This document shows, piece after piece, positions 13,354-21,840 of a stretch of DNA of 64,000 nucleotides. This DNA comes from Hydractinia symbiolongicarpus (Eukaryota; Cnidaria; Hydrozoa; Anthoathecata; Hydractiniidae), in NCBI RefSeq assembly GCF_029227915.1, contig NC_079875.1:1550001-1614000 (forward strand), written 5' to 3'. The position numbers were made by a program, and so were the translations under genes. The first letter of the stretch is position 1, and every line of letters starts with the position of its first letter. Under the pieces are notes generated by a model. That model was given only the letters and a program-made list of their open reading frames with translations, was not told the origin of the DNA and ran no database searches.

Positions 13354-14976
13354 GGTAAAAAAATAATTTAAAAAATCGTTCTGGAAATAAGTTTACTCGC
13401 AGGGCACTTTCTTTGTATACATTCGACTATACGGGTCAAGCCCGGGATTTACGGGAAATCGCGGGTTTTCGTTTGCCGGTGATTAAACCTCTTTCATTAA
13501 GCGTCTCATCAAAAATGAAAACATTTTTAAAAACTACAAGTCTCATGGGCTTTAGTGGTGAAATAATAATTTAAAAAATCGTTCGGGAAATGAGTTTACA
13601 CCCTGCGTACTTTCTTTGTATACTTTTTACTATACGGGCCGAGTCCGGGATTTACGGGAAATCGCAGGTTTTCGTTTGCCGGCGATTAAACTTCTTTTTA
13701 TCAGCGTCTCATCAAAAATGTAAACATTTTTGAAAACTACAAGTCTCATGCGTTTTAGTGGTGAAGAAATAATTTAAAAAACCGTTCGGGAAATGAGTTT
13801 ACTCCCTGGGTACTTTCTTTGTATACTTTTGACTATGCGGGCCGAGTCCCGGGTTTACGGGAAATAGCGGGTTTTCGTTTGCCGGCGATTAAACTTCTTT
13901 TATTTAGCGTCTCATCAAAAATGAAAACATTTTTGAAAACTACAAGTCTCAAGCGTTTTAGTGGTGAAAAGATAATTTAAAAAATCGTTTTGGAAATGAG
14001 TTTACTCACAGGGTACTTTCTTTGTATACATTCGACTATACGGGCCAAGCCCGGGATTTACGGGAAATCGCGGGTTTTCGTTTGCTGACGATTAAACCGC
14101 TTTCATTAAGCGTCTCATCAAAAATGAAAACATTTCTGAAAACTACAAGTCTCATGCGTTTTAGTGGTGAAAAAATAATTTAAAAATTCGTTGGGGAAAT
14201 GAGTTTACTCACTGGGTACTTTGCTTGTATACTTTTGACTATACGGGCCGAGACCGGGGTTTACGGGAAATTGCGGGTTTTCGTTTGCCGGCGATTAAAC
14301 TTCTTTTATTCAGCGTCTCATCAAAAATGAAAACATTTTTAAATCTACAAGTCTCATGGGCTTTAGTGGTGAAATAATAATTTAAAAAATCTTTTGGGAA
14401 ATGAGTTTACTCCCTGGGTACTTTCTTTGTATACTTTTGACTATACGTGCCGAGTGCAGGATTTACGGGAAATCACAGGTTTTCGTTTGCCGGCGATTAA
14501 ACTTCTTTTATTCAGCGTGTCATCAAAAATGAAAACATTTTTGAAAATTACAAGTCTCATGCGTTTTAGTGGTGAAAAAATAATTTAAAAAATCGTTCGG
14601 GAAATGAGTTTACACCCTGGGTACTTCCTTTGTATACTTTTGACTATACGGGCCGAGTCCGGGATTTACGGGAAATCGCAGGTTTTCGTTTGCCGGCGAT
14701 TAAACTTCTTTTATTCAGCGTCTCATCAAAAATGAAAACATTTTTAAAAACTACAAGTCTCATGGGCTTTAGTGGTGAAATATTAATTTAAAAAATCGTT
14801 TGGGAAATGAGTTTACTCCCTGGGTACTTTCTTTGTATACTTTTGACGATACGGGCCGAGTCCAGGATTTACGGGAAATTGCAGGTTTTCGTTTGCCGGC
14901 GATTAAACTTCTTTTATTCAGCGTCTCATCAAAAATGAAAACATTTTTGAAAACTACAAGTCTCATGCGTTTTAGT
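13354..14976. repeat. Higher-order repeat 2, copy 2 (1623 bp, 8 monomers)
   Basis: Second tandem copy of the 8-monomer unit. Similarity stops about 14977, where the linker reads GGTGAAAAAATAAATTAAA instead of the HOR-2 linker and the next monomer is a different class B type. Confidence 0.85.
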
Positions 14977-16763
14977 GGTGAAAAAATAAATTAAAAAATC
15001 GTTCTGGAAATGAGTTTACTCACAGGGTACTTTCTTTGTATACATTCGACTATACGGGCCAAGCCCGGGATTTACGGGAAATCTCGGGTTTTCGTTTGCC
15101 AGCGATTAAACTTCTTTTATTCAGCGTCTCATCAAAAATGAAAACATTTTTGAAAACTACAAGTCTCATAGGTTTTAGTGGTGAAAAAATAATTTAAAAA
15201 TTCGTTCTGGAAATGAGTGTACTCACTGGGTACTTTCCTTGTATACTTTTAACTATACGGGCCGAGTCCGGGATTTACGGGAAATCGCGGGTTTTCGTTT
15301 GCCGGCGATTAAACTTCTTTTATTCAGCGTCTCATCAAAAATGAAAACATTTTTAAAAACTACAAGTCTCATGCGTTTTAGTGGTGAAAAAATAATTTAA
15401 AAAATCGTTCGGGAAATGAGTTTACACCCTGGGTACTTTCTTTGTATACTTTTGACTATACGGGCCGAGTCCAAGATTTACGGGAAATTGCGGGTTTTCG
15501 TTTGCTGGCGATTAAACTTCTTTTATTCAGCGTCTCATCAAAAATGAAACCATTTTTGAAAACTACAAGTCTCATGCGTTTTAGTGGTGAAAAAATAATT
15601 TAAAAAATCGTTCGGGAAATGAGTTTACACCCTGGGTACTTTCTTTGTATACTTTTGACTATACGGGCCGAGTCGAGGATTTACGGGAAATCGCAGGTTT
15701 TCGTTTGCCGGCGATTAAACTTCTTTTATTCAGCGTCTCATCAAAAATAAAAACATTTTTAAAAACTACAAGTCTCATGCGTTTTAGTGGTGAAAAAATA
15801 ATTTAAAAAATCGTTCGGGAAATGAGTTTACACCCTGGGTACTTTCTTTGTATACTTTTGACTATACGGGCCGAGTCCAAGATTTACGGGAAATTGCGGG
15901 TTTTCGTTTGCTGGCGATTAAACTTCTTTTATTCAGCGTCTCATTAAAAATGAAAACATTTTTAAAAACTACAAGTCTCATAGGTTTTAGTGGTGAAAAA
16001 ATAATTTAAAAATTCGTTCTGGAAATGAGTGTACTCACTGGGTACTTTCCTTGTATACTTTTAACTATACGGGCCGAGTCCGGGATTTACGGGAAATCGC
16101 GGGTTTTCGATTGCCGGCGATTAAACTTCTTTTATTCAGCGTCTCATCAAAAATAAAAACATTTTTAAAAACTACAAGTCTCGTGGGCTTTAGTGGTGAA
16201 AAAATAAAATAAAAATTCGTTCTGGAAATGAGTTTACTTACAGGGTACTTTCTTTGTATACATTCGACTATACGGGCCAAGCCCGGGATTTACGGGAAAT
16301 TGCAGGTTTTCGTTTGCAGGCGATTAAACTTCTTTTATTCAGCGTCTCATCAAAAATGAAAACATTTTTGAAAACTACAAGTCTCATGCGTTTTAGTGGT
16401 GAAAAAATAAATCAAAAAATCGTTCTGGAAATGAGTTTACTCAGAGGGTACTTTCTTTGTATACATTCGACTATACGGGCCAAGCCCGGGATTTACGGGA
16501 AATCTCGGGTTTTCGTTTGCCGGCGATTAAACCTCTTTCATTGAGCGTATCATCAAAAATGAAAACATTTTTGAAAACTACAAGTCTCATGCGTTTTAGT
16601 GGTGAAAAAATAATTTAAAAAATCGTTAGGGAAATGAGTTTACACCCTGGGTACTTTCTTAGTATACTTTTGACTATACGGGCCGAGTCCAAGATTTACG
16701 GGAAATCGCAGGTTTTCGTTTGCCGGCGATTAAACTTCTTTTATTCAGCGTCTCATCAAAAAT
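14977..16763. repeat. Satellite monomers with short local duplications
   Basis: About nine monomers without a long HOR. Local copies are visible: the GAGTCCAAGATTTACGGG plus TTGCTGGCG monomer at about 15410 recurs at about 15815 (two monomers apart). The GAAATGAGTGTACTCACTGGG monomer at about 15210 recurs at about 16021 (four monomers apart). The last monomer is cut at CATCAAAAAT by the retrotransposon. Confidence 0.75.
16760..16763. repeat. Probable target-site duplication, 3' side of element
   Basis: The AAAT ending the interrupted monomer (CATCAAAAAT) is matched by AAAT directly before the resumption of the monomer on the other side. Four bases of AT-rich sequence is weak evidence; a blunt insertion cannot be excluded. 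Confidence 0.5.
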
Positions 16764-16790
16764 TTGATTTGATTTTTGATTTTGATTTTC
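16764..16790 (-). repeat. Imperfect ATCAAA-repeat 3' tail of the retrotransposon
   Basis: Plus-strand TTGATTTGATTTTTGATTTTG reads in element sense as about four ATCAAA-like units with varying A counts (ATCAAA, ATCAAAAA). Short-repeat tails instead of poly(A) are known for CR1, L2 and I-type elements, where the reverse transcriptase slips at the 3' end during priming. Confidence 0.75.
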
Positions 16791-16792
16791 TC

Positions 16793-16798
16793 TTTATT
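16793..16798 (-). promoter_or_regulatory. AATAAA polyadenylation-type signal
   Basis: TTTATT on the plus strand reads AATAAA in element sense, a few bases before the terminal repeat tail, where a 3'-end processing signal would be expected. Functional use is inferred from position only. Confidence 0.5.
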
Positions 16799-16911
16799 TA
16801 ACGTCGATAGATACAATAGTATTTAAATAACTAATTTAAATCGACAACAAAACGTAAAACAAGGCAAACAGCGATAAAAAATAAGAAAAATAAATAAATA
16901 AATAAGTAAAG

Positions 16912-19764
16912 TTAAAATATGTATGGTATATCCATGCATATTTGACAGGTGCAAACATCACCTTCCCAAAATTTTATTGAGCTACGGAAGGCTTCGAGAG
17001 AAGGAGCATTCTTTGTAGCGTCAGGCACAGATATCCATAGCTTCCCTGCAATATTTGATAAAGTATTTAAGCCATAGTACGTTGTCCGACAAGTTGGTCG
17101 CCTGATCAAATTAAAGCAACGAAGGTTGTACTTGTTTTCCCTAACAGAAAATATCTCGTTCATATATAGAGGTGACAATCCATTTAAAAATTTGTAAACC
17201 TCTTTCATTAAATTCTGTAAATTGATGATGTGAATATTTTTAACATTACATAAGGATAAAAGTTCATCGTAATTGCCATTTATATCGTCCTGTATGATTC
17301 TTAGACAACGTTCATGAATACGATTGATTCGATTATTCGCAACTTTTCCACAAAACATCCATACTAAGGGACAGTGAGAAAACTGAGACAAAATAAATGA
17401 ATTGAAGAGAAAACGCTTCATTTTGGGTGTCAAAAAGGAAGATATCCTTTGAAGCACGTTGAGTTTCCTACTAGCCTTATTACAGATGTTTTTGACATGC
17501 GAATGAAAGTTTAGTCTCGAGTCAATCGTAACACCAAGAAGCACTACAGACAATTTACACGCAATTTTCAAATGGTTAAATATCAAACTTTCATCGTGAT
17601 GACCTAATACAATATATTGATACTTTTTCAAATTTATTGCTAAGTAATTTTCATAAAACCAATTATTAACTATGACCAAATTAGTAAGCAGTGTTTGTTT
17701 TACATCTTCTAATGAATTTTCACAAGCATATAAGGTGTTATCATCTACAAAGTTACAAAGGGATGATTGAATAATGAACCAGAATAAATCGTTTATAGAA
17801 TAATTGAAGAAAGGAGGTCCTAAGATTGATCCTTGTGGAACTCCAACTTGAAGAGGAAGCCATTCGCTAAAAGAAGAATTTATTCTGGTTCTCTGAAAAC
17901 GATTTTTCAAGTATGAGTGAATAAATAATAAAGAAGATTCAGAAAAACCATAGGCATGCAGCTTTGCAATAAGCAAATCATGATTGATAGTATCAAAAGC
18001 TTTTGAAAGGTCCATTAGCACTGCTCCAACTACACCCTTATTATCAAGTGTGCTTTTCCATTGTTCAATCATTCGAATGAGAGCATATTGTGTATTATAA
18101 CCCTTTCTGAAGCCTGATAGATGAGGGCTGAGTTTGTCATGCATAAAAGTGTGCATTTGATTAAGAATAATTCTTTCAAAAACCTTTGATAAACAGGGAA
18201 GCAAGCTAACAGGTCTATATTTCTCCTTATCATTACAGTCACCCTTCTTAAAAACAGGTATAACCTCTGCAAGTTTTAAATCATCAGGAAAAATATTAGA
18301 CTGTAAACAAAAATTTATAATATTAGTGAGGATAGGAACAAAGATATGAATAAACTTTTTCAACATAAAAACTGGAAAATCACCACTAACAGAAGATTTC
18401 TTTGCATCCATGTCTTTGATGACTTTGAGAACATCAGGCTGTTCAACCAGCGAAAAATAGAACTTTTCATCATAACCCACATTTTCACGAATTTTCAAAA
18501 TACTGATGTGATTAGTATACGAGTGGATTGCATCGTGAATGGTTGCTGTATGTGTATCATCGTTTGGTTTGATTGGTAAATTTTTCGTGATGTTGGTGTA
18601 ATATTCATTGAAGATTTTGCATAATTTTTGTTCGTCGGTGACTATCTTTTCTTTCTCGATTAAGATAATTTTGTTGGTGTTATAACTAACGTTTGAAAAC
18701 AATGGCTTAACAGACTTCCAGAACTTTTTATTATCAGTAATGCTTGTCATACGTAAACCCTTGAAATACGAACGTCTGGTTTTTCGTAATAAGGAAACAC
18801 AGTAGTTTCTCTGTCTAGTGAAGTTGGACCAATTTTCTTTTGATCGTGATTTGTTATATATGCGACGAAGTTTGGATCTGTGCATAATAGCTTTGCGAAG
18901 CTTCTTGGTGATAAAAGGTGCGTTATTGAATCTTAGTATTTTCTTTTTCAATGGTGCAAAATGGTTTAGCGTAGACGTGATGCATAAATTGAATTGGTTA
19001 AAGTCGTAATTATTCTCAAGTAATTTCAAAAAGTTCATTGATAATGTTCTTTCAAAATCAAAGTAGTCAATTTTGTTGTAATTTCTGTAGTGTTTCACAA
19101 TTGGGTCGCCTTTAATCACGTTCATTCTCATCACACTTCCAACAAATAAATGGCAATCTGATATGCCAGTTTCGATTGTTACACTATTTTTAAAGAAATT
19201 TGGTTGATTTGTTAATATGTGATCAATGCAAGAAGGCGAAGTACTTGACTTAAAGCAGGTTGGTGATTTGATTAGTCTATGGAGGTCGTATGTTGAAATG
19301 AAGTTATCGAAATCTGTGTCACTTATTTCCATGTTTAAATCACCCATAATTATGATGTTTTCGTGATAGTTGAGATGTGAAATCAATACATTTGCGATTT
19401 GAGTTAAAAAGTAGTAATTTTTTTGTAACGGTGGTTTATATGCCCCGATTAAAAGCCATTTGCGTTTTCGAAGATTTATTTCGACAACTAAAACTTCGAT
19501 ATCATCCGGTAAAGTATATTTTCGCAACACTTTGAAGGGAATATTTTCATTTATATAGAGTAAAATACCGCCACCATGTCCATTTCTATCTTTCCTCAGA
19601 ATTGCGTAATTATCTAACTTAAATTGAGCATCAGTGAACGATTCATCTATTTTCGTTTCAGTTAGAAGCAGAACATCAATATTGTGCTTGAAAGTTAAAT
19701 CAATTGCTTCGAACTTGTTTCGCAACGAGTTTACGTTCAAATGACCGACTATCAAGTTACACAT
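16912..19764 (-). CDS. Retrotransposon ORF2: APE endonuclease-reverse transcriptase
   Basis: This 950-residue open frame would encode the enzyme that nicks target DNA and copies the element RNA by target-primed reverse transcription in the nucleus. The N-terminal exonuclease-endonuclease-phosphatase domain (about 1-210) shows LNVNSL (9-14), the metal-binding E in TETK (35-38), GDLN (141-144), SCIDHIL (178-184) and SDCH (202-205), with the catalytic H at 205. The reverse transcriptase (about 485-735) shows IPVFKKGD (502-509), YRPVSLL (516-522), LMDLSKAFD (583-591), GVPQGSILGP (641-650) and FVDD (672-675), so all three catalytic aspartates are present. The C-terminus ends in a CTCQIC cysteine cluster (938-943) seen in related elements. 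FVDD instead of F/YADD and P651 after the GVPQGS block are unusual. The ATG at 19764 is the first in frame, but the frame stays open 33 codons further upstream to 19863. Length is typical for the family. No stop or frameshift is present. Confidence 0.93.
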   Translation of the reverse strand: MCNLIVGHLNVNSLRNKFEAIDLTFKHNIDVLLLTETKIDESFTDAQFKLDNYAILRKDRNGHGGGILLYINENIPFKVLRKYTLPDDIEVLVVEINLRKRKWLLIGAYKPPLQKNYYFLTQIANVLISHLNYHENIIIMGDLNMEISDTDFDNFISTYDLHRLIKSPTCFKSSTSPSCIDHILTNQPNFFKNSVTIETGISDCHLFVGSVMRMNVIKGDPIVKHYRNYNKIDYFDFERTLSMNFLKLLENNYDFNQFNLCITSTLNHFAPLKKKILRFNNAPFITKKLRKAIMHRSKLRRIYNKSRSKENWSNFTRQRNYCVSLLRKTRRSYFKGLRMTSITDNKKFWKSVKPLFSNVSYNTNKIILIEKEKIVTDEQKLCKIFNEYYTNITKNLPIKPNDDTHTATIHDAIHSYTNHISILKIRENVGYDEKFYFSLVEQPDVLKVIKDMDAKKSSVSGDFPVFMLKKFIHIFVPILTNIINFCLQSNIFPDDLKLAEVIPVFKKGDCNDKEKYRPVSLLPCLSKVFERIILNQMHTFMHDKLSPHLSGFRKGYNTQYALIRMIEQWKSTLDNKGVVGAVLMDLSKAFDTINHDLLIAKLHAYGFSESSLLFIHSYLKNRFQRTRINSSFSEWLPLQVGVPQGSILGPPFFNYSINDLFWFIIQSSLCNFVDDNTLYACENSLEDVKQTLLTNLVIVNNWFYENYLAINLKKYQYIVLGHHDESLIFNHLKIACKLSVVLLGVTIDSRLNFHSHVKNICNKASRKLNVLQRISSFLTPKMKRFLFNSFILSQFSHCPLVWMFCGKVANNRINRIHERCLRIIQDDINGNYDELLSLCNVKNIHIINLQNLMKEVYKFLNGLSPLYMNEIFSVRENKYNLRCFNLIRRPTCRTTYYGLNTLSNIAGKLWISVPDATKNAPSLEAFRSSIKFWEGDVCTCQICMDIPYIF

Positions 19765-19863
19765 GTTACTGCGACGTAGAGTGAAAATATCATATGTTGA
19801 ATCAAAAGTATCTGAGGCAGTGTTCGGTGGATCTGTGTCGTAAATTTCGACAGGTTTTTTGTG
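19765..19863 (-). other. ORF1-ORF2 junction, 33 open codons in ORF2 frame
   Basis: Between the ORF1 terminator TGA (19866-19864) and the first ORF2 ATG (19764) lie 33 sense codons in the same frame as both ORF2 and the repaired ORF1. No ribosome-entry feature is recognisable. ORF2 could be reached by reinitiation, by readthrough of the TGA, or from a transcript starting downstream; the sequence does not decide. Confidence 0.6.
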
Positions 19864-19987
19864 TCAATCCTCAATCACCTGTAGAAAGTTCCGAGACAAT
19901 ATTGAAGTCCCTTTCATATTTAGGTGAAGGCGACTTCTATTCAAATGCAAGTCGGGGTTTATATTATCATTATTGATAAAGCCGATG
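19864..19987 (-). pseudogene. Out-of-frame C-terminal part of ORF1 (SGNH block V)
   Basis: This segment is open in the frame one base off from the annotated ORF1. It supplies about 40 further residues, including an LHLN motif that is the expected position of the esterase catalytic histidine, and it ends at TGA 19866-19864. With one base restored, ORF1 would be 360 residues. The motif placement is seen in the sequence; that the frameshift is a mutation rather than programmed slippage is inference. Confidence 0.75.
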
Positions 19988-20945
19988 TTTTTTGTTCGCA
20001 AAGATGAGCGAGAGATTTGTTGACTGCCATCACCTTTTCATTTAGTCTGTCTTTTCGTTGAATTATGCCCGATATCATTACATTATTTTCACCAGATTTC
20101 AATTTAATAGCCAATTTTACTATGTTTTGAGCAATTTGATCGGTTTCGATTCTATTAAGATCGTTAGTGCCACAATGAATAATAATGTTATCGGGAGACA
20201 TGTTCGTAGTTGGTATTGCGTAACTTTCCATGCATTTAGTCGTGGCTCCAGAGAAGGATTTCACTATAATCTTGTTCTCGTTTGAAGAAAGTTTCCAGCC
20301 CTTCACTTCTTTTACAATCGAGTCTCCAATTATTTGCGTAACTTTAGATTTTTTGTCAGATCTCCTTCGCGGCGTTTTATGCGGCACTTCGTTGGCAACA
20401 CTATTTACATCATCCATTATTTCTTCAATGGGCAAGTTTTCAAAGCGATTTGCGTGAATAAAGGAACTCTGTTTAATGATTTTTGCCTTAACGGTGTCCT
20501 TGGGAATTGTAAAATTCTCGTTTGTTTCGCAAGATTTTAATTTGTTGAAGCTATGAGAGTTATGTAGTATGTCGTCACGCGTTGATGATTTCGTCGCTAA
20601 TAACATTTGTATCATTTCATTTTTGGCATTTACTTCCTTTTCCAAAAATAAAATCCTTTCCTCCAACACACTAAACATTTTATTACTATCCCATTCAGTA
20701 GAAACGTGACGGTTTGACAGAGCAACATTTTTAACACATTCATCAAGGTAGTTTTTAAGATCGTGTATTAGCTCACCTTTCATTTTTTGTAAGTTGATGT
20801 TTGAATACATGCGGTCTATAAACGATTCATCACTTTCTTTAACTCCATTTCTTTCAAGAATTATAGGAATATCTGAAGTCGAGCTAATTTTACGAAGTGG
20901 TGTATCAATGAATTCTACAATTGGTGTATTAGTTAAATTTTCCAT
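19959..20945 (-). pseudogene. Retrotransposon ORF1: coiled-coil SGNH esterase, frameshifted near C-terminus
   Basis: A 328-residue open frame from the ATG at 20945. Residues about 88-117 form a heptad-like coiled coil (LEERILFLEKEV region), likely for multimerisation. A basic patch, PRRRSDKKSK (192-201), may bind RNA. The SGNH-hydrolase/esterase domain starts at about 202 with block I GDS (207-209, nucleophile S209), a block II SGAT (232-235) and block III HCGTND (257-262). ORF1 proteins of CR1/L2 elements often carry this esterase; its substrate is not established. The frame ends early at 19959. After K319, a run of six A residues (minus strand, 19993-19988) lacks one base relative to the continuous frame. 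The shifted frame continues to a TGA at 19866-19864 and contains the expected block V histidine in an LHLN motif (H codon 19926-19924). A longer frame opening at 20993 reads 16 satellite codons, so I chose the ATG at 20945. Confidence 0.85.
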
Positions 20946-20959
20946 GCTGCTTGAAAATG
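20946..20959 (-). other. Very short retrotransposon 5' leader
   Basis: Only 14 bases separate the ORF1 ATG from the probable target-site duplication. Either the copy is 5' truncated just before ORF1, which is the common outcome of incomplete reverse transcription, or the family has a tiny leader. No internal promoter is recognisable in this stretch. Confidence 0.6.
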
Positions 20960-20963
20960 AAAT
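20960..20963. repeat. Probable target-site duplication, 5' side of element
   Basis: AAAT immediately before GAAAACATTTTTG, where the satellite monomer resumes. It pairs with the AAAT at 16760-16763. The base before it is G rather than the A of the left copy, so the duplication does not extend further. Confidence 0.5.
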
Positions 20964-21840
20964 GAAAACATTTTTGAAAACTACAAGTCTCATAGGTTTT
21001 AGTGGTGAAAAAATAATTTAAAAATTCGTTCTGGAAATGAGTTTACTCACTGGGTACTTTCCTTGTATACTTTTAACTATACGGGCCGAGTCCGGGATTT
21101 ACGGGAATTCGCGGGTTTTCGTTTGCCGGCGATTAAACTTCTTTTATTCAGCGTCTCATCAAAAATGAAAACATTTTTAAAAACTACAAGTCTCGTGGGC
21201 TTTAGTGGTGAAAAAATAAATTAAAAAATCGTTCTGGAAATGAGTTTACTTACAGGGTACTTTCTTTGTATACATTCGACTATACGGGCCAAGCCCGGGA
21301 TTTACGGGAAATCTCAGGTTTTCGTTTGCCGGCGATTAAACCTTCATTAAGCGTCTCATCAAAAATGAAAACATTTTTGAAAACTACAAGTCTCATGCGT
21401 TTTAGTGGTGAAAAAATAAATTAAAAAATCGTTCTGGAAATGAGTTTACTCACAGGGTACTTTCTTTGTATACATTTGACTATACGGGCCAAGCACGGGA
21501 TTTACGGGAAATCGCGGGTTTTCGTTTGCCGGCGATTAAACCTCTTTCATTAAGCGTCTCATCAAAAATGAAAACATTTTTGAAAACTGCAAGTCTCGTG
21601 CGTTTTAGTGGTGAAAAGATAATTGAAAAAATCGTTTCGGAAATGAGTTTACTCACAGGGTACTTTCTTTGTATACATTCGACTATACGGGCCAAGCCCA
21701 AGATTTACGGGAAATCGCGGGTTTTCGTTTGCCGGCGATTAAACAACTTTCATTAAACGTCTCATCAAAAATGAAAACATTTCTGAAAACTACAAGTCTC
21801 ATGCGTTTTAGTGGTGAAAATTAATTTAAAAAATCGTTCG
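20964..21840. repeat. Satellite block with recurring monomer order
   Basis: The order CATAGGTTTTAG monomer, TTTTAACTATACGGG monomer, CGTGGGCTTTAG linker, CTTACAGGGTAC class B monomer, short CCTTCATTAAG variant and then the AATTGAAAAAATCGTTTCGG linker starts here. It recurs at about 31915-32790 and 34754-35630, and its first part at about 27450-27890. These are paralogous copies of the same multi-monomer block, and the other copies lack the retrotransposon. Confidence 0.8.

Larger units (their letters stand above)
1..16763. repeat. Satellite array, left arm (~203-bp monomer)
   Basis: About 82 head-to-tail monomers of about 203 bp, starting inside a monomer at base 1. Landmarks in order are: GGGAAATGAGTTTAC, CTGGGTACTTTC, GTATAC, ACTATACGGG, GATTTACGGG, GGTTTTCGTTTGCCGGCG, ATTAAAC, CAGCGTCTCATC, AAAATGAAAACATTTTT, ACTACAAGTCTCATG, TTTTAGTGGTGAAA and an AT-rich AATAATTTAAA linker. 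Class A and class B monomers are interspersed. No gene is seen; the monomer matches no RNA gene I recognise. The spacing and order of these landmarks are seen directly; the label satellite DNA follows from tandem organisation and length. Confidence 0.97.
16764..16911 (-). other. Retrotransposon 3' UTR
   Basis: The 148 bases after the ORF2 TAA contain, in element sense, a TTTA-type microsatellite just after the stop (16906-16891 in plus coordinates), a unique stretch, a poly(A)-type signal and the terminal ATCAAA-like tail. No open frame is present. Confidence 0.8.
16764..20959 (-). mobile_element. CR1/L2-like non-LTR retrotransposon inserted in satellite
   Basis: A 4.2-kb insertion splits one monomer between CATCAAAAAT and GAAAACATTTTT without visible loss of satellite bases. 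On the minus strand it runs: a 14-base leader, ORF1 (coiled coil plus SGNH esterase), ORF2 (APE-type endonuclease plus reverse transcriptase), a short 3' UTR with AATAAA, and an imperfect ATCAAA-repeat tail. There are no long terminal repeats. An esterase ORF1, APE endonuclease and short-repeat 3' tail rather than plain poly(A) fit the CR1/L2 group of the jockey superfamily; the exact clade is not assignable by eye. The element looks full or near full length but carries a frameshift in ORF1, so this copy is probably not autonomous as it stands. Confidence 0.93.

Noticed and set aside
14769-14966. Antisense ~65-codon open frames in satellite monomers
   Set aside because: Same reasoning: repeat by-products on the opposite strand of the same monomer, with no family resemblance.
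16254-16544. ~96-codon open frames running across two monomers (also near 21466, 32416 and 35255)
   Set aside because: They arise where an indel or substitution removes a linker stop. The protein is translated satellite in two frames and has no recognisable fold.
18069-18272. Minus-strand 67-codon frame within ORF2
   Set aside because: Out-of-frame overlap of the reverse-transcriptase domain, which is intact in its own frame.
18346-19009. Plus-strand open frames inside the retrotransposon
   Set aside because: They lie opposite the intact ORF2 coding sequence and show no domain; shadows of ORF2.
19986-19994. Canonical programmed -1 frameshift site in ORF1
   Set aside because: The AAAAAAC heptamer is present but not in the register required for tandem tRNA slippage in the ORF1 frame; a single-base deletion is simpler.
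19794-20540. Plus-strand open frames of 60-75 codons opposite ORF1 and the ORF1-ORF2 junction
   Set aside because: Antisense to ORF1 and the junction, overlapping one another, with no recognisable motif.
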